This document shows, one piece after another, positions 43,667 to 52,830 of a stretch of 64,000 nt of DNA (the stretch's first letter is position 1; every line of letters begins with the position of its first letter). A model generated the notes under the pieces. The model made no database searches. It saw only the letters and a list, made by a program, of their open reading frames with translations, and was not told the origin of the DNA. Location: assembly GCA_902581405.1 (NCBI GenBank), contig CACHOJ010000001.1, positions 186,001 through 250,000 on the forward strand, read 5' to 3'. The DNA comes from an uncultured Pelagibacteraceae bacterium (GTDB lineage: Bacteria; Pseudomonadota; Alphaproteobacteria; Pelagibacterales; Pelagibacteraceae). The translations under genes were made by a program, and so were the position numbers.

Positions 43667-44230
43667 ATGATTCCTATAAAAAATAAAAAAAAGTCATTAG
43701 AAGTTACTGTTGAGGAGATGACTAATTTTGCACTTAATTATGTTGAAAAATTTGCTCCATCAAAACAACAATTGAGAACTTATTTGTTAAAAAAATATCT
43801 TACTTCAAGAACTCCAAACATAAAAAAAAATGATGTATCAAATTTAATTGATATTGTTCTTGAAGATCTTGAAAAATCAAAATTTATTAATGACAAATTT
43901 TATTCAGAGTCTAAAGCAAAAAGTTTAATACAAAGAGGATCTTCAATAAATAAGATAAGAAATTATTTAATCAACAAAGGTGTAGGTGAAAAATACATAA
44001 AAAATACTATCGAGCAAATCAAAGACAAAAATGAAGACCAAGATTTTTTTTCAGCTATAAAAATTTGTAAAAAAAAAAGAATTGGACCATCAAGACAGGA
44101 GGACAATAGACCTTTATTTTATAAAAAAGACATCGGAGTACTTGCACGATCAGGTTTTGATTTTGAAGTTTCAAGAAGAGTAATGGATTTAGATAAAGAT
44201 GAATATTTAAAGATTATAAATCTTCTTTAG
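43667..44230 (+). CDS. recX: Regulatory protein RecX
   Basis: RecA modulator of 187 aa with three-helix RecX repeats: FALNYVEKFAPSKQQLRTYLLKKY, IVLEDLEKSKFINDKFYSESKAKSLIQRGSS and RNYLINKGVGEKYIKN. The C-terminal part (LARSGFDFEVSRRVMDLD) is also typical. recA is not in the window. Its 3' end overlaps a small membrane-protein ORF on the other strand. Confidence 0.9.
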   Translation: MIPIKNKKKSLEVTVEEMTNFALNYVEKFAPSKQQLRTYLLKKYLTSRTPNIKKNDVSNLIDIVLEDLEKSKFINDKFYSESKAKSLIQRGSSINKIRNYLINKGVGEKYIKNTIEQIKDKNEDQDFFSAIKICKKKRIGPSRQEDNRPLFYKKDIGVLARSGFDFEVSRRVMDLDKDEYLKIINLL

Positions 44231-44363
44231 TTTTTTTATTTTTTTCTTCTAAATAATATTGAATTTTATTTTTTATATAATTTTTGACCATTACAAAAAC
44301 TATTAAGCCAAATATTGAAACTGATATAATAATTATTAAAATTATTCTTAATTGCTCGCTCAT
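44214..44363 (-). CDS. Small membrane protein, 49 aa (missed by ORF track)
   Basis: Hand translation gives MSEQLRIILIIIISVSIFGL, then IVFVMVKNYIKNK and a charged tail ending KKTKEDL. One TM segment (about 6-27) is followed by a basic/acidic cytoplasmic tail. Its ATG overlaps the TGA of cysQ (ATGA), a typical coupled junction, so it looks like the third gene of the DUF3553-cysQ operon. It is below the track's length cutoff. No family recognised. Confidence 0.6.
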   Translation of the reverse strand: MSEQLRIILIIIISVSIFGLIVFVMVKNYIKNKIQYYLEEKNKKTKEDL

Positions 44364-45136
44364 TTTAATTTATCGCTTCTTTTGATAATTAAACTTGGAT
44401 TTTTAAAATCTTTTTTGCCATAACTAATTTCATTACCATCAAAATCTCTAATTATACCACCTGCGTTTTCTAATATAGCATGTCCCGCAGCAATATCCCA
44501 CTCACATGCCCTAGGTTCAGCAACGTAACCATCAAACTCTCCTGTTGCAATCACGCAAAATTTGAGAGAGCTCTTCATTTTAACATATTCTGTTACGCCA
44601 ATTTTTTTATGAATTATCTCAATTTCAGGTTTTAATATATTTGAGTATGAAACAACTTTTACTGAATTTAATGATGTTAATTTTTTACAATTTAATTTAG
44701 TTTTTTTATTATTTGATAATTCAAATGATTTATCTTTTCCATAAGAATAAAACATTCTTTTTTTTGCTGGCGCATTGATTAATCCTGCAACAGCTTTCCC
44801 ATTTAATATCAACCCAGCATTTAAAGTAAATTCCTCTTTGTTGTTAATATAGTCATATGTTCCATCAATAGGATCGATAAGCCAAAAGTCTTTTAGATCA
44901 TTTTTAGATTTGTTGTGTGAAGTTTCTTCAGAGACAATTGGAATTTTAGGGGTTAATTCTAATATTTTTTTTGTAAGAACCTTATTTACCTCAATATCAC
45001 CATTACTAACTGGCGTATTATCAGATTTAATTTCTTTTTTTAAACCTTGATTTCTTAGTTTAATAGAAAGATCTCCTGCCATTAAGAAGGTATCTATTAA
45101 ATTTTCAATAATACCTTTTAATTTAGTTTCATCCAT
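44360..45136 (-). CDS. cysQ: 3'(2'),5'-bisphosphate nucleotidase (CysQ)
   Basis: Removes 3'-phosphate from PAP, a by-product of sulfate assimilation and sulfotransfer. The lithium-sensitive phosphatase motifs are visible: SEETSH, the metal site DPIDGTYDYIN and WDIAAGHAILENAGG. The ORF track uses a TTG at 45145; ATG 45136 (MDETKLKG), three codons later, overlaps the DUF3553 stop by 8 bp and is the more likely start. Inositol monophosphatase is the alternative within the superfamily, but PIDGTYDYIN with LNAGLI fits CysQ. Confidence 0.9.
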   Translation of the reverse strand: MDETKLKGIIENLIDTFLMAGDLSIKLRNQGLKKEIKSDNTPVSNGDIEVNKVLTKKILELTPKIPIVSEETSHNKSKNDLKDFWLIDPIDGTYDYINNKEEFTLNAGLILNGKAVAGLINAPAKKRMFYSYGKDKSFELSNNKKTKLNCKKLTSLNSVKVVSYSNILKPEIEIIHKKIGVTEYVKMKSSLKFCVIATGEFDGYVAEPRACEWDIAAGHAILENAGGIIRDFDGNEISYGKKDFKNPSLIIKRSDKLK

Positions 45137-45305
45137 TATTATCAATTCTTTCTAGCTCAATATTATTTGCATTTATTACTTTTTTACCAACATTTTCAAA
45201 GTTTACAGTTACTTTGTCTTTAATTATTGACTGAACTTGACCAATACCCCAACTTTTATTGGCAGGGTTAATAACTTTGTCACCTGGTTCAAAATCTAAA
45301 ATCAT
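45129..45305 (-). CDS. DUF3553-like small protein, 58 aa (missed by ORF track)
   Basis: Hand translation gives [20 protein letters not shown], then [20 protein letters not shown] and a tail ending LERIDNNG. The FEPGDKVxNPxxxxWGxGQVQS pattern is that of DUF3553 proteins, small SH3-like/CarD-type beta folds seen in many alphaproteobacteria. It overlaps the cysQ start and is divergent from mnmA. The function is unknown. Confidence 0.8.
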   Translation of the reverse strand: MILDFEPGDKVINPANKSWGIGQVQSIIKDKVTVNFENVGKKVINANNIELERIDNNG

Positions 45306-45346
45306 TTAATTTAACTTATAATAGAAATAAGTATAAATACCATCAA

Positions 45347-46465
45347 ATGAATTTAGAAACTAACTCTTTAGGATTTAATAAAAAACCATCAGAAACAACT
45401 GTTGTTGTTGCAATGTCTGGAGGTGTGGACTCCTCAACAGTTGCAGGATTGATGAAAAAAGAAGGTTATAAAGTAATTGGTATAACTTTGAAATTATATG
45501 ATGACGGTAAAGAAGTTGCTGCTTCAAAACAATGCTGCTCAGGTCAGGATATAATGGATGCTAAGAGAGTGGCACATAGATTAGATATAGAACATAAGAT
45601 ATTATATTATCAAAGCAAATTTAAACAAGGCGTTGTTGATAATTTTGTTGAAAGTTATTTAAAGGGGGAAACACCAATACCTTGTGTGCAATGTAATCAA
45701 ACAGTCAAATTTAAAGATTTGTTTGATTTTTCAAAAGAGTTAAATGCAGATGCTTTAATAACAGGTCACTATGTTAAGAGTTTGACACAAAATAATAAAA
45801 CAAACATGTATAGAGCAATAGATGAGAATAGAGATCAGAGCTATTTTTTATTCAATACTACAAGAGAACAGTTGAACTATATCAGATTTCCATTGGGAGG
45901 GTTATTTAAAGATAAAACAAGAGAAATTGCCAAAGAATTAAATTTAAATGTTGCAGACAAACCAGATAGTCAAGATATATGCTTTGTTCCTAATGGAGAC
46001 TATGCATCAGTAATAAAAAAATTTAAACCAGAGTCCTATAAAAAAGGAAATATTAAAAATTTAGATGGAAAAGTTGTTGGCGTACATGATGGAATAGTCA
46101 ATTTCACTATTGGTCAAAGAAAAGGAATCAAAGTTTCCAACGAAGAACCATTTTATGTAATTAAAATTGATGCGGAAAAAAATGAAATATTTATAGGACC
46201 TAAAGAAAAATTAGCAAAGAAAGAAATTAATTTAAAAAATTTAAATCTTTTGGCAGACAATCAAGAATTTAATCAAAAAATTTTAGTAAAAGTAAGATCC
46301 ACTGGTAAACTTTTAGAGGCAAATGTAGATTTTCAGAACAATAATGATGCAAAAGTTAATCTTTTTAGTCCTGAATATGGAATTTCACCAGGCCAAGCTT
46401 GTGTATTCTACAAGAAAGACCAATTTGGTCATAAAGTATTAGGTGGTGGTTGGATTAAAGATTAA
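45347..46465 (+). CDS. mnmA: tRNA-specific 2-thiouridylase MnmA
   Basis: ATP-dependent thiolation of U34 in Glu/Gln/Lys tRNAs. The PP-loop is [11 protein letters not shown], the first catalytic Cys lies in PCVQCNQ, the second in [12 protein letters not shown], and the C-terminal barrel ends SPGQACVFY. The 372-aa length is usual. It is monocistronic. The sulfur donor relay (TusA-type) is not in the window, though a rhodanese is nearby. Confidence 0.97.
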   Translation: MNLETNSLGFNKKPSETTVVVAMSGGVDSSTVAGLMKKEGYKVIGITLKLYDDGKEVAASKQCCSGQDIMDAKRVAHRLDIEHKILYYQSKFKQGVVDNFVESYLKGETPIPCVQCNQTVKFKDLFDFSKELNADALITGHYVKSLTQNNKTNMYRAIDENRDQSYFLFNTTREQLNYIRFPLGGLFKDKTREIAKELNLNVADKPDSQDICFVPNGDYASVIKKFKPESYKKGNIKNLDGKVVGVHDGIVNFTIGQRKGIKVSNEEPFYVIKIDAEKNEIFIGPKEKLAKKEINLKNLNLLADNQEFNQKILVKVRSTGKLLEANVDFQNNNDAKVNLFSPEYGISPGQACVFYKKDQFGHKVLGGGWIKD

Positions 46466-46470
46466 AAATT

Positions 46471-46554
46471 TTATTTCTTTTTATTTTTTTTTCTAGCTCT
46501 TCTCTTTTTAGAGCCCATTTTTCTACGGCCTCTGTGTTTTTTTGGGTATCCCAT
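46471..46554 (-). CDS. Very small, highly basic protein, 27 aa (missed by ORF track)
   Basis: Hand translation gives MGYPKKHRGRRKMGSKKR, then RARKKNKKK: 18 of 27 residues are Lys/Arg/His. An excellent ribosome site, AAGGAGATT, precedes the ATG, which argues it is translated. The composition and RGRRKM core recall ribosome-bound small basic proteins (Thx-like or AURKAIP1/COX24-like), but there is no firm match. It lies between mnmA and metC on the opposite strand. Confidence 0.6.
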   Translation of the reverse strand: MGYPKKHRGRRKMGSKKRRARKKNKKK

Positions 46555-46629
46555 AATCTCCTTAGTTTTACTATTTTATTGACTTATTTGGTGGATATAG
46601 CATTGTCCAATGAACATAGCAATTTTTTT

Positions 46630-47805
46630 ATGAGCAAATCGTTTAAGACTTTTTTAAAACATACTGCCAAAGATTTCCATAATCATTCAGTTAATCCGCC
46701 AGTAGTACGCGCATCTACCATAATATTCAAATCAATGAATGACATAAGACGAACTCAGTCTAAATATAAGAAAGATCCAAGAGGTGGCCATTTTGATTAT
46801 GGGAGACAAGGAACATCAACAACGCATATTTTACAAAAAATTTTAACCAAGCTTGAGGACTCTTATCATGTTTTTTTAACACCAACTGGTTTTGGATCTG
46901 TTTTTTTAGCAATTTTTAGTGTTGTAAGACCCGGAGATGAAATAGTCGTTGCTGACCCTGTTTACAATCCAACAAGAGTTTTAACTCAAGACTTTTTAAA
47001 AGAATTTAATATTAAAACAACTTTTTATAATCCTCATGATTTAAAATCTCTCAATAAAATAATTAACAAAAAAACAAAATTAATTTTCGTAGAAAACCCT
47101 GGTAGTAATTCATTTGAATTTCAAGATCTATCAAAAATAATATCTATTGCTAAAAAAAGGAAAGTATTTACTGCAATTGATAATACTTGGGCAACACCAT
47201 ATTTTTTTAAACCGATGAAACTAGGATTTGATATGTCTATAGTTTCAGCAACCAAATATTACTCAGGACACTCGGATGTAATGGGCGGAAGCTTAGCAGT
47301 GAATAGAAAAGTTTTTAAACATGTTGAGAAAGCACAAAAAATTATTGGTTTAAGATTAGGTCCTGATGATGCTTACTTGATAACTCGAGGATTAAGAACA
47401 TTAGATGTTAGATTAGATAAACATCAAGAAAATGCTAGAAAGGTTGCAGAATTTTTATCAAAAAATAAACAAGTTAAACTCCTATATCCTTATAAAAAAG
47501 GATCTCTAAATTATAAGTTATGGAAAAAATATTATTCAGGAGCATCTGGTTTAATGGGTCTAAAAATAAAAACTAAGGATAGAAAATCTGTAATCAAATT
47601 TGTTAACTCTCTCAAATTATTTGGTTATGGATATAGTTGGGGAGGTTTTGAAAGTTTAGCACTTCATCAAAGTAAAGCTGAGAGAGGAAATAGAATTCAT
47701 TCAGACATAAAAGAAGACGAAAAAATTGTAAGATTACATATAGGTCTAGAGGATCCAAAAGATTTAATTGAAGATTTGCGAAAATCGCTTAAATTCATTA
47801 AATGA
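46630..47805 (+). CDS. metC: Cystathionine beta-lyase (MetC, trans-sulfuration PLP family)
   Basis: Cleaves cystathionine to homocysteine, pyruvate and ammonia, or related C-S bonds. The PLP Lys is in SATKYYSGHSDVMGG; RQGTSTTHILQ and LTPTGFGSVFLAIFS contain the phosphate- and ring-contacting residues, and GGFESLALHQ lies near the C-terminus. The track's start at 46534 would overlap the basic small ORF and encode an odd hydrophobic leader, so ATG 46630 (MSKSFKTFLKHTAK) giving 391 aa is preferred. Its stop overlaps the next MFS gene by 4 bp. Confidence 0.92.
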   Translation: MSKSFKTFLKHTAKDFHNHSVNPPVVRASTIIFKSMNDIRRTQSKYKKDPRGGHFDYGRQGTSTTHILQKILTKLEDSYHVFLTPTGFGSVFLAIFSVVRPGDEIVVADPVYNPTRVLTQDFLKEFNIKTTFYNPHDLKSLNKIINKKTKLIFVENPGSNSFEFQDLSKIISIAKKRKVFTAIDNTWATPYFFKPMKLGFDMSIVSATKYYSGHSDVMGGSLAVNRKVFKHVEKAQKIIGLRLGPDDAYLITRGLRTLDVRLDKHQENARKVAEFLSKNKQVKLLYPYKKGSLNYKLWKKYYSGASGLMGLKIKTKDRKSVIKFVNSLKLFGYGYSWGGFESLALHQSKAERGNRIHSDIKEDEKIVRLHIGLEDPKDLIEDLRKSLKFIK

Positions 47806-49022
47806 GTTCTGAAAAATTTTTTACTACAAAAAAAGCATTAATCACACTAATAGCAGCTTCGTTAGTTGTTATTGTATCTCTTGGTATAAGACAGACATTC
47901 GGATTATTTTTTTTTGATTTTAATGCTGATCTAAATATTTCAATTTCTCATTTTGGTTTTGTTATTGGATTACAATTATTGATGTGGGGAGTTTTTAGTC
48001 CAATATTTGGTTTCATAACTGATAGGTACGGAGGAGCAACCGCAATATTCATAGGATTTTTATTTTACTTAGCAGGACTTTTCCTATTTTATTCAGGGCT
48101 AAATACAGGTTATCTTTTTACTTTGACCATAGGACTTCTAATTGGAATTGGATTAGGTGGAACTGCTATAAGCATTCCAGTTTCAGTAGTTGCAAAGCAT
48201 TTTCCATCATCTAATAGAACAATTGCTACTGGCATTGTAACTTGTGCAGGATCATTTGGTTTTTTTGTGTCACCTTTACTTGTAAGATATTCATTAATTG
48301 AAATTGGATGGGAAATAACGATTTTATATTTTTGTTTTCTTTTAGGAATAGGTCTAATAACAGCTTTATTTATTAGTACACCTAAAACTCCAGTTGGAAA
48401 TAACGACAATAATAACCAAACAGCTAAGGAAGCCTTAATAGAAGCATTTAATAATAAAAGCTTTATATTTTTAACCTTAGGATTTTTTGTTTGTGGTTGG
48501 CATATAGCTTTAGTTGCTACACATATACCAACATACATGATGGATAGAGGTATGCCTGACTGGACAGCAGCTATGATTTTAGCATTAGTAGGTGTGTTCA
48601 ATATGATAGGAACTATGGGAAGTGGTTATCTTGCAACTAAGTTTAGTAAAAAGAAAGTACTAAGTGCGATATATTTGTTAAGAGGTGTTTCGCTAATATA
48701 TTTTTTATATTTGCCACCAAGTATATTTAACTCAGTTGTATTTGGAGTTACTTTTGGACTTCTATGGCTTTCAACTGTGCCACCAACAAATGGTTTAGTA
48801 GGTCATATATTTGGAACAAAACATATTGGTCTTCTTTATGGAATAGTTTTTGTAAGTCACCAGATTGGGTCTTTTCTTGGGGCATATTTAGGAGGAGTTT
48901 TTTATGAAATGCATGGAAATTTTGACTACGCATGGTACGTTTCTATCGCATTATCAATCTTTGCAGGTTTGATACACTTACCAATTAAAGAGAAATCAAT
49001 TGAAAGAGTTCAAACAGCATAA
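47802..49022 (+). CDS. MFS transporter
   Basis: A 406-aa permease with 12 TM segments. The loop motif FGFITDRYGG is present after TM2 and again, weakly, as GYLATKFSKKK in the second half. The layout with SLGIRQTFGLFFFDFNADLNIS resembles monocarboxylate/oxalate-type (OFA-like) MFS members. It is coupled to metC by ATGA, suggesting a substrate connected to sulfur amino acids or to keto acids (inference). Confidence 0.88.
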   Translation: MSSEKFFTTKKALITLIAASLVVIVSLGIRQTFGLFFFDFNADLNISISHFGFVIGLQLLMWGVFSPIFGFITDRYGGATAIFIGFLFYLAGLFLFYSGLNTGYLFTLTIGLLIGIGLGGTAISIPVSVVAKHFPSSNRTIATGIVTCAGSFGFFVSPLLVRYSLIEIGWEITILYFCFLLGIGLITALFISTPKTPVGNNDNNNQTAKEALIEAFNNKSFIFLTLGFFVCGWHIALVATHIPTYMMDRGMPDWTAAMILALVGVFNMIGTMGSGYLATKFSKKKVLSAIYLLRGVSLIYFLYLPPSIFNSVVFGVTFGLLWLSTVPPTNGLVGHIFGTKHIGLLYGIVFVSHQIGSFLGAYLGGVFYEMHGNFDYAWYVSIALSIFAGLIHLPIKEKSIERVQTA

Positions 49023-50214
49023 ACTAAAATTTAATCCATTTTTAGAAAATCTTTATCAGTCTAATAAGCCGTTGATAATATACAAAGTTGATGGTGGCTA
49101 CGATTTATTTACTGATTTTTCAAAAAAAATAATAATTAACAACAGGAATATAGAAAATTTCTTAAATTCATTTTCAACAAAAAAATATAAGAAAGAAACA
49201 GATATTTTTATTGGCTTTTTTGGTTATGAAATACTTTGTAATTTACTTAAAATAAAAATTAAAAATCAAAAAAATATAAAATTTTATAAAGGTGTGTTTT
49301 ATAAACCAGAAACGATTATAAAAATTAGAGATAAAATTAAAATATATTCAACAAAAAAAAAACATAATTTTAATTATCAGTTCCAGAAAACTAATATTTC
49401 GAGCCCCTTTAAGTTAAATATTAGCTACAAAAAGTATAAAAAAATATTTGATATTTTTTCAAAGAAAATACGTGAAGGACAAACTTATCAAATCAAAATA
49501 TGCACTAAATATAAAAATAAATCTGAGATAAATCCTGTTAATTTCTTTTGGAAACTTATGAAAATTAATTCATCTCCAGAGTCATTTATGATTAGAGATA
49601 AAGATTATTCAATAGTTAGTTGTTCTCCGGAAACATTGATTGATAGAAAAGGTAACTCAATCTTAACTAAACCAATAGCTGGAACGCTAAAAAAGAATAA
49701 ATTTTATAATAAATTAAAGGCTTTAAAATATTTTAGAAACAATAATAAAGAAACGAAAGAACACAATATGATTGTTGATCTTGAAAGAAATGATTTATCA
49801 AGAATTTGCAAACCTGGAACCGTGAAGATTAAAAAGGAGAAATATGTTGAAGAATATAAGCATCTTTATCATTATGTAACAAGTATTGCGGGCAGGATAA
49901 AAAAAAATATTTCTGTAAAAGAAATAATAACTTCTATGATGCCTGGTGGATCTGTCATTGGATGTCCAAAAATTAAGACATTACAATTATTAAATTCTCA
50001 GGAAAAAGAAGATAGAAATATTTTTACTGGAAGTTTTGGTTTTATTAAATTCAATGAGGATATGAGATTTAATATAATTATAAGATCTATTTTAAACTTC
50101 AAAAAACAATCAGAAATTTCTGCAGCATCAGGAGTAGTTTTAGATAGTGCAGCAAAAAAAGAGTTTAATGAGAATTTTATAAAAGCGAAATCATTATTGG
50201 AATTATTCAAATGA
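49000..50214 (+). CDS. pabB: Chorismate-utilising enzyme, aminodeoxychorismate synthase component I (PabB-like)
   Basis: Converts chorismate with ammonia to 4-amino-4-deoxychorismate for folate. The chorismate-binding domain is clear: REGQTYQIKICTKY, SCSPETLI, TKPIAGTLKKN, EHNMIVDLERNDLSRIC and PGGSVIGCPKIKTLQLL. Classical PabB has Lys in PIKGT; here it is PIAGT, as in anthranilate synthase. The partner genes (amidotransferase and class IV aminotransferase) still favour PabB. The start appears to be TTG at 49000, inside the preceding MFS gene. TrpE-type activity is the alternative. Confidence 0.85.
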   Translation: MKEFKQHKLKFNPFLENLYQSNKPLIIYKVDGGYDLFTDFSKKIIINNRNIENFLNSFSTKKYKKETDIFIGFFGYEILCNLLKIKIKNQKNIKFYKGVFYKPETIIKIRDKIKIYSTKKKHNFNYQFQKTNISSPFKLNISYKKYKKIFDIFSKKIREGQTYQIKICTKYKNKSEINPVNFFWKLMKINSSPESFMIRDKDYSIVSCSPETLIDRKGNSILTKPIAGTLKKNKFYNKLKALKYFRNNNKETKEHNMIVDLERNDLSRICKPGTVKIKKEKYVEEYKHLYHYVTSIAGRIKKNISVKEIITSMMPGGSVIGCPKIKTLQLLNSQEKEDRNIFTGSFGFIKFNEDMRFNIIIRSILNFKKQSEISAASGVVLDSAAKKEFNENFIKAKSLLELFK

Positions 50215-50768
50215 TATATATAATTGATCATCAAGACTCTTTTACATGGAATGTTGTTCATCAATTTTCCCAATTTGATAAAGTTATTTGCACAAATTAT
50301 TTTGAATTAAACAACAACTTACTTGAAAAATCTGACACAATAGTTCTATCACCAGGTCCAGGATCCCCCAAAGATTATCCAAATACCTCAAAGCTTTATA
50401 AAAAATTTAAGGGAAGAAAAAAAATAATAGGAATATGTCTAGGATATCAACAAATTTTATTTTGTGAAAAAGCAAAAATTATTCAACAAAAAAATATTTT
50501 CCACGGATACCAATCGGAGGTAAAAGTAACAAATAACAAGTCAATTTTTCAAAAAAACTCAAAATTTAAAGTTGGCAGATATCACTCATTAAAATTAAAA
50601 GAGCCATTTTCTGCCAAAAATTTTGAAATAACAATCAGATGCTCAAACACTGGTATTGCAATGGGTTTTGAAAACATTAAAGATAATATATATGGATTTC
50701 AATTTCACCCAGAGTCTTTTTTAACAAAAAATGGTAAACTACTTATTAAAAAAATCCTATCAGCGTAG
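50211..50768 (+). CDS. pabA: Aminodeoxychorismate/anthranilate synthase component II (glutamine amidotransferase)
   Basis: Class I glutaminase that supplies ammonia to PabB (185 aa). The nucleophile is Cys76 in GICLGYQ; His166 and Glu168 in FQFHPESF complete the triad; LSPGPGSP is the oxyanion loop. It overlaps pabB by 4 bp (ATGA) and continues into the aminotransferase gene with a 38-bp overlap. TrpG function cannot be separated from PabA by sequence alone. Confidence 0.92.
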   Translation: MIYIIDHQDSFTWNVVHQFSQFDKVICTNYFELNNNLLEKSDTIVLSPGPGSPKDYPNTSKLYKKFKGRKKIIGICLGYQQILFCEKAKIIQQKNIFHGYQSEVKVTNNKSIFQKNSKFKVGRYHSLKLKEPFSAKNFEITIRCSNTGIAMGFENIKDNIYGFQFHPESFLTKNGKLLIKKILSA

Positions 50769-51504
50769 CACACTTAAAGAGATTAAATTTAATGATCTTT
50801 GGAATAAAAATGGTGTCTTTACTACAATGTGGATATACAGCAGGCCACCTAAAATTCTTTTTTTTAAATCACATATTCAAAATTTAATCAAATCTTTAAA
50901 AGCTTATAAAATAAGTGAGGATAATATTAAAAATATTATTTTAAATTTAATTAAAAAAAATGTTAATAGAAAAATTTCTTACAATCATTTACTCAGAGTT
51001 GCTTTGAATAAAAAAATTATATCTGTTTCTATTAGGGAGAGAGTAATACCAAAAAGTAAATTTAGTTTAAAATTAGTAAATTATGAGAGAGTAAAACCTG
51101 AGTATAAAAATCTGAAATATAAAAAAATATTAAAATTTTTGTCAAAAATGAATACATCAAAACAGGATATCGCTCTATGCGTGAATAATAAAATTCTTGA
51201 AACTGGAACCTCAAATCTTTTGTTTGTTCATAAACAAAAGATTTATTCGCCAAAATCAAATTATTATAAAGGAACGAATATTAAGTTTTATGAAAAAAAA
51301 TTTCGCATTATCAAAAAGGATATTTACCTAAAGGATATTGAGCAGTTCGAAGAAATTATATTAGTTGGATCAGGAAAAGGTGTTGTATCTGTTAATTTTA
51401 TTGAAAGTTATAATTGGAAAAGAAAAAGTAAAGAAACATTTAATAAAATTTTTAAAATCTTCAAAAGTGAGTTCAGCAAAAATATATATAAATATAACCT
51501 ATGA
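50731..51504 (+). CDS. pabC: Class IV aminotransferase, probable aminodeoxychorismate lyase (PabC)
   Basis: PLP fold-type IV enzyme (257 aa) that would release pyruvate from aminodeoxychorismate to give p-aminobenzoate. Family segments are GVFTTMWIYSRPPKILFFKSHI, the Lys-bearing YKKILKFLSKM, the Glu in ILETGTSNLLFVHKQKIYSP and GSGKGVVSV. The 38-bp overlap with pabA is unusually long; a later start is possible but no better ATG is visible. Operon position after pabBA supports PabC over a branched-chain or D-amino-acid transaminase. Confidence 0.85.
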   Translation: MVNYLLKKSYQRSTLKEIKFNDLWNKNGVFTTMWIYSRPPKILFFKSHIQNLIKSLKAYKISEDNIKNIILNLIKKNVNRKISYNHLLRVALNKKIISVSIRERVIPKSKFSLKLVNYERVKPEYKNLKYKKILKFLSKMNTSKQDIALCVNNKILETGTSNLLFVHKQKIYSPKSNYYKGTNIKFYEKKFRIIKKDIYLKDIEQFEEIILVGSGKGVVSVNFIESYNWKRKSKETFNKIFKIFKSEFSKNIYKYNL

Positions 51505-51899
51505 GAGATCCAAATAATCCATGTCTTTTTTGTAATGTTCCATCAAGTGAGTACATCTTTGAAAATAATTTAGCCTTTTCTACTTTTGATTCTTATCCAG
51601 TTTCAAAACATCATGCGCTAATTATTCCAAAGAGACATGTTGAAAACTATTTTGATATGTCTGAGGAAGAAATTTTATCCTGCAATAAGCTAATTAAAAA
51701 AATGAGAAATAAAATCCAAGAGCTTGATCCGACTGTAGATGGTTTTAATATTGGCACAAATTCAGGCAAAGAAGCAGGGCAATCAATAATGCATTGTCAT
51801 ATACATTTAATTCCTAGAAGAAAAAACGATGTGGATAACCCGCAAGGTGGCGTGAGGGGAGTTATACCTTCAAAACAGCATTATCAGCGTAAAAAATAA
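51501..51899 (+). CDS. HIT-family nucleotide-binding protein
   Basis: A 132-aa HIT hydrolase/transferase with the triad MHCHIHLIPRR (His98, His100, His102) and an N-terminal CLFC zinc pair. Substrates of the family are dinucleoside polyphosphates and AMP-lysine/AMP-NH2-type compounds. It overlaps pabC by 4 bp, so it ends the pab operon. A link to adenylylsulfate metabolism is tempting because aprMBA follows after 96 bp and some HIT proteins hydrolyse adenosine phosphosulfates, but this is inference. Confidence 0.92.
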   Translation: MRDPNNPCLFCNVPSSEYIFENNLAFSTFDSYPVSKHHALIIPKRHVENYFDMSEEEILSCNKLIKKMRNKIQELDPTVDGFNIGTNSGKEAGQSIMHCHIHLIPRRKNDVDNPQGGVRGVIPSKQHYQRKK

Positions 51900-51995
51900 A
51901 TTTTTAACAATATACCAGTGCTAAAATGTCACTTTATGGTAGTTGATCTATTATAATAAGTATACTAAGAATCCATTTGCGGAAGGAACATCATA

Positions 51996-52796
51996 ATGAT
52001 TTCAACAAACCCATTTTTTATTTTATCCCAGAGTGTACCGGCTATTTTAATGCAATCGTTCGTTATTCTTATGGGTATTTTAATACTAGTGGGGACTGTT
52101 ATGGATATTATCCATAAAAAAAATGTTAAATACTTTTTCCAAAATGCAAAAAAAGCAAAATTGTCAGCTAAAAAAGAATTAACAACTTCTGAAAGAATAT
52201 CAGTAATATCAAAAACTATTGCAAGCGATATAGCAACTACTTCTGAGCTAGGAGCAGGTAAAAGAAGATTGGCACATGTAATGGGAATGTATGGAACAAT
52301 TCTGTTTTGGGTTGGATCAGTTGTAATGATATTTTTTTATACTTCTCCTAATGCAGTAACACCTGCTTTTTGGCCAATCATTTGGCATGTTGGTGCGGCT
52401 TTAACAGTTCTAGGTGGAGGTTGGTTTTGGTTTTTTTTAAGAGTTGATGTCTACTCCGAAGCTCAACCATGGTACAGAATAATCCAAGCAGACTTATTTG
52501 TACTTGCATTGATTGCATCATCATTATTTGGATTAATTTGGTCATATCTTCAATCTTTAAACTTACAAGGCAGATGGGATGATTTTGTATTTTTAGGATT
52601 ATTTATAATTGCTAATTTAGTTTTATTTGGTGGTGTATATTGGTCTAAATTTGCTCATATGTTTTACAAACCTGGTGCCGCTTTACAAAAAAACTTAGCT
52701 GAAGCTGATGGATCTAGAGATAATCTTCCACCTGAAGCTGACGCCCCAGAGCAATTTGGCCTAGGTATAAAAAGAGAAGAGCCAAAACATTATTAA
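51996..52796 (+). CDS. aprM: APS reductase membrane anchor (AprM)
   Basis: Integral membrane protein of 266 aa with about six TM segments and conserved His residues in the helices (for example RRLAHVMGMYG, WPIIWHVGA, WSKFAHMFY) that could hold heme or contact quinone. It directly precedes aprB and aprA, as in SAR11 and other sulfur-oxidising bacteria carrying aprMBA. It would accept electrons from AprBA. The start has a GGAAGGAA site. A TATAAT box lies at about 51951. Confidence 0.88.
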   Translation: MISTNPFFILSQSVPAILMQSFVILMGILILVGTVMDIIHKKNVKYFFQNAKKAKLSAKKELTTSERISVISKTIASDIATTSELGAGKRRLAHVMGMYGTILFWVGSVVMIFFYTSPNAVTPAFWPIIWHVGAALTVLGGGWFWFFLRVDVYSEAQPWYRIIQADLFVLALIASSLFGLIWSYLQSLNLQGRWDDFVFLGLFIIANLVLFGGVYWSKFAHMFYKPGAALQKNLAEADGSRDNLPPEADAPEQFGLGIKREEPKHY

Positions 52797-52830
52797 TATG
52801 ATACAGAACTTAAAGGAGAAAATATAAATT

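Noticed and set aside
46534-46629. Extended N-terminus of metC in the ORF track
   Set aside because: Would overlap the 27-aa basic ORF on the other strand and adds an implausible hydrophobic leader; ATG 46630 fits the family.
51910-51945. Imperfect repeat CCAGTG...CACTTTATGG upstream of aprM as an operator
   Set aside because: Arms of only 4-6 bases with mismatches; not distinguishable from chance.
51998-52016. AACCCATTTTTTATT at the aprM start resembling the operator
   Set aside because: It is coding sequence (Asn-Pro-Phe-Phe) of aprM; the rGACAy tail is absent.
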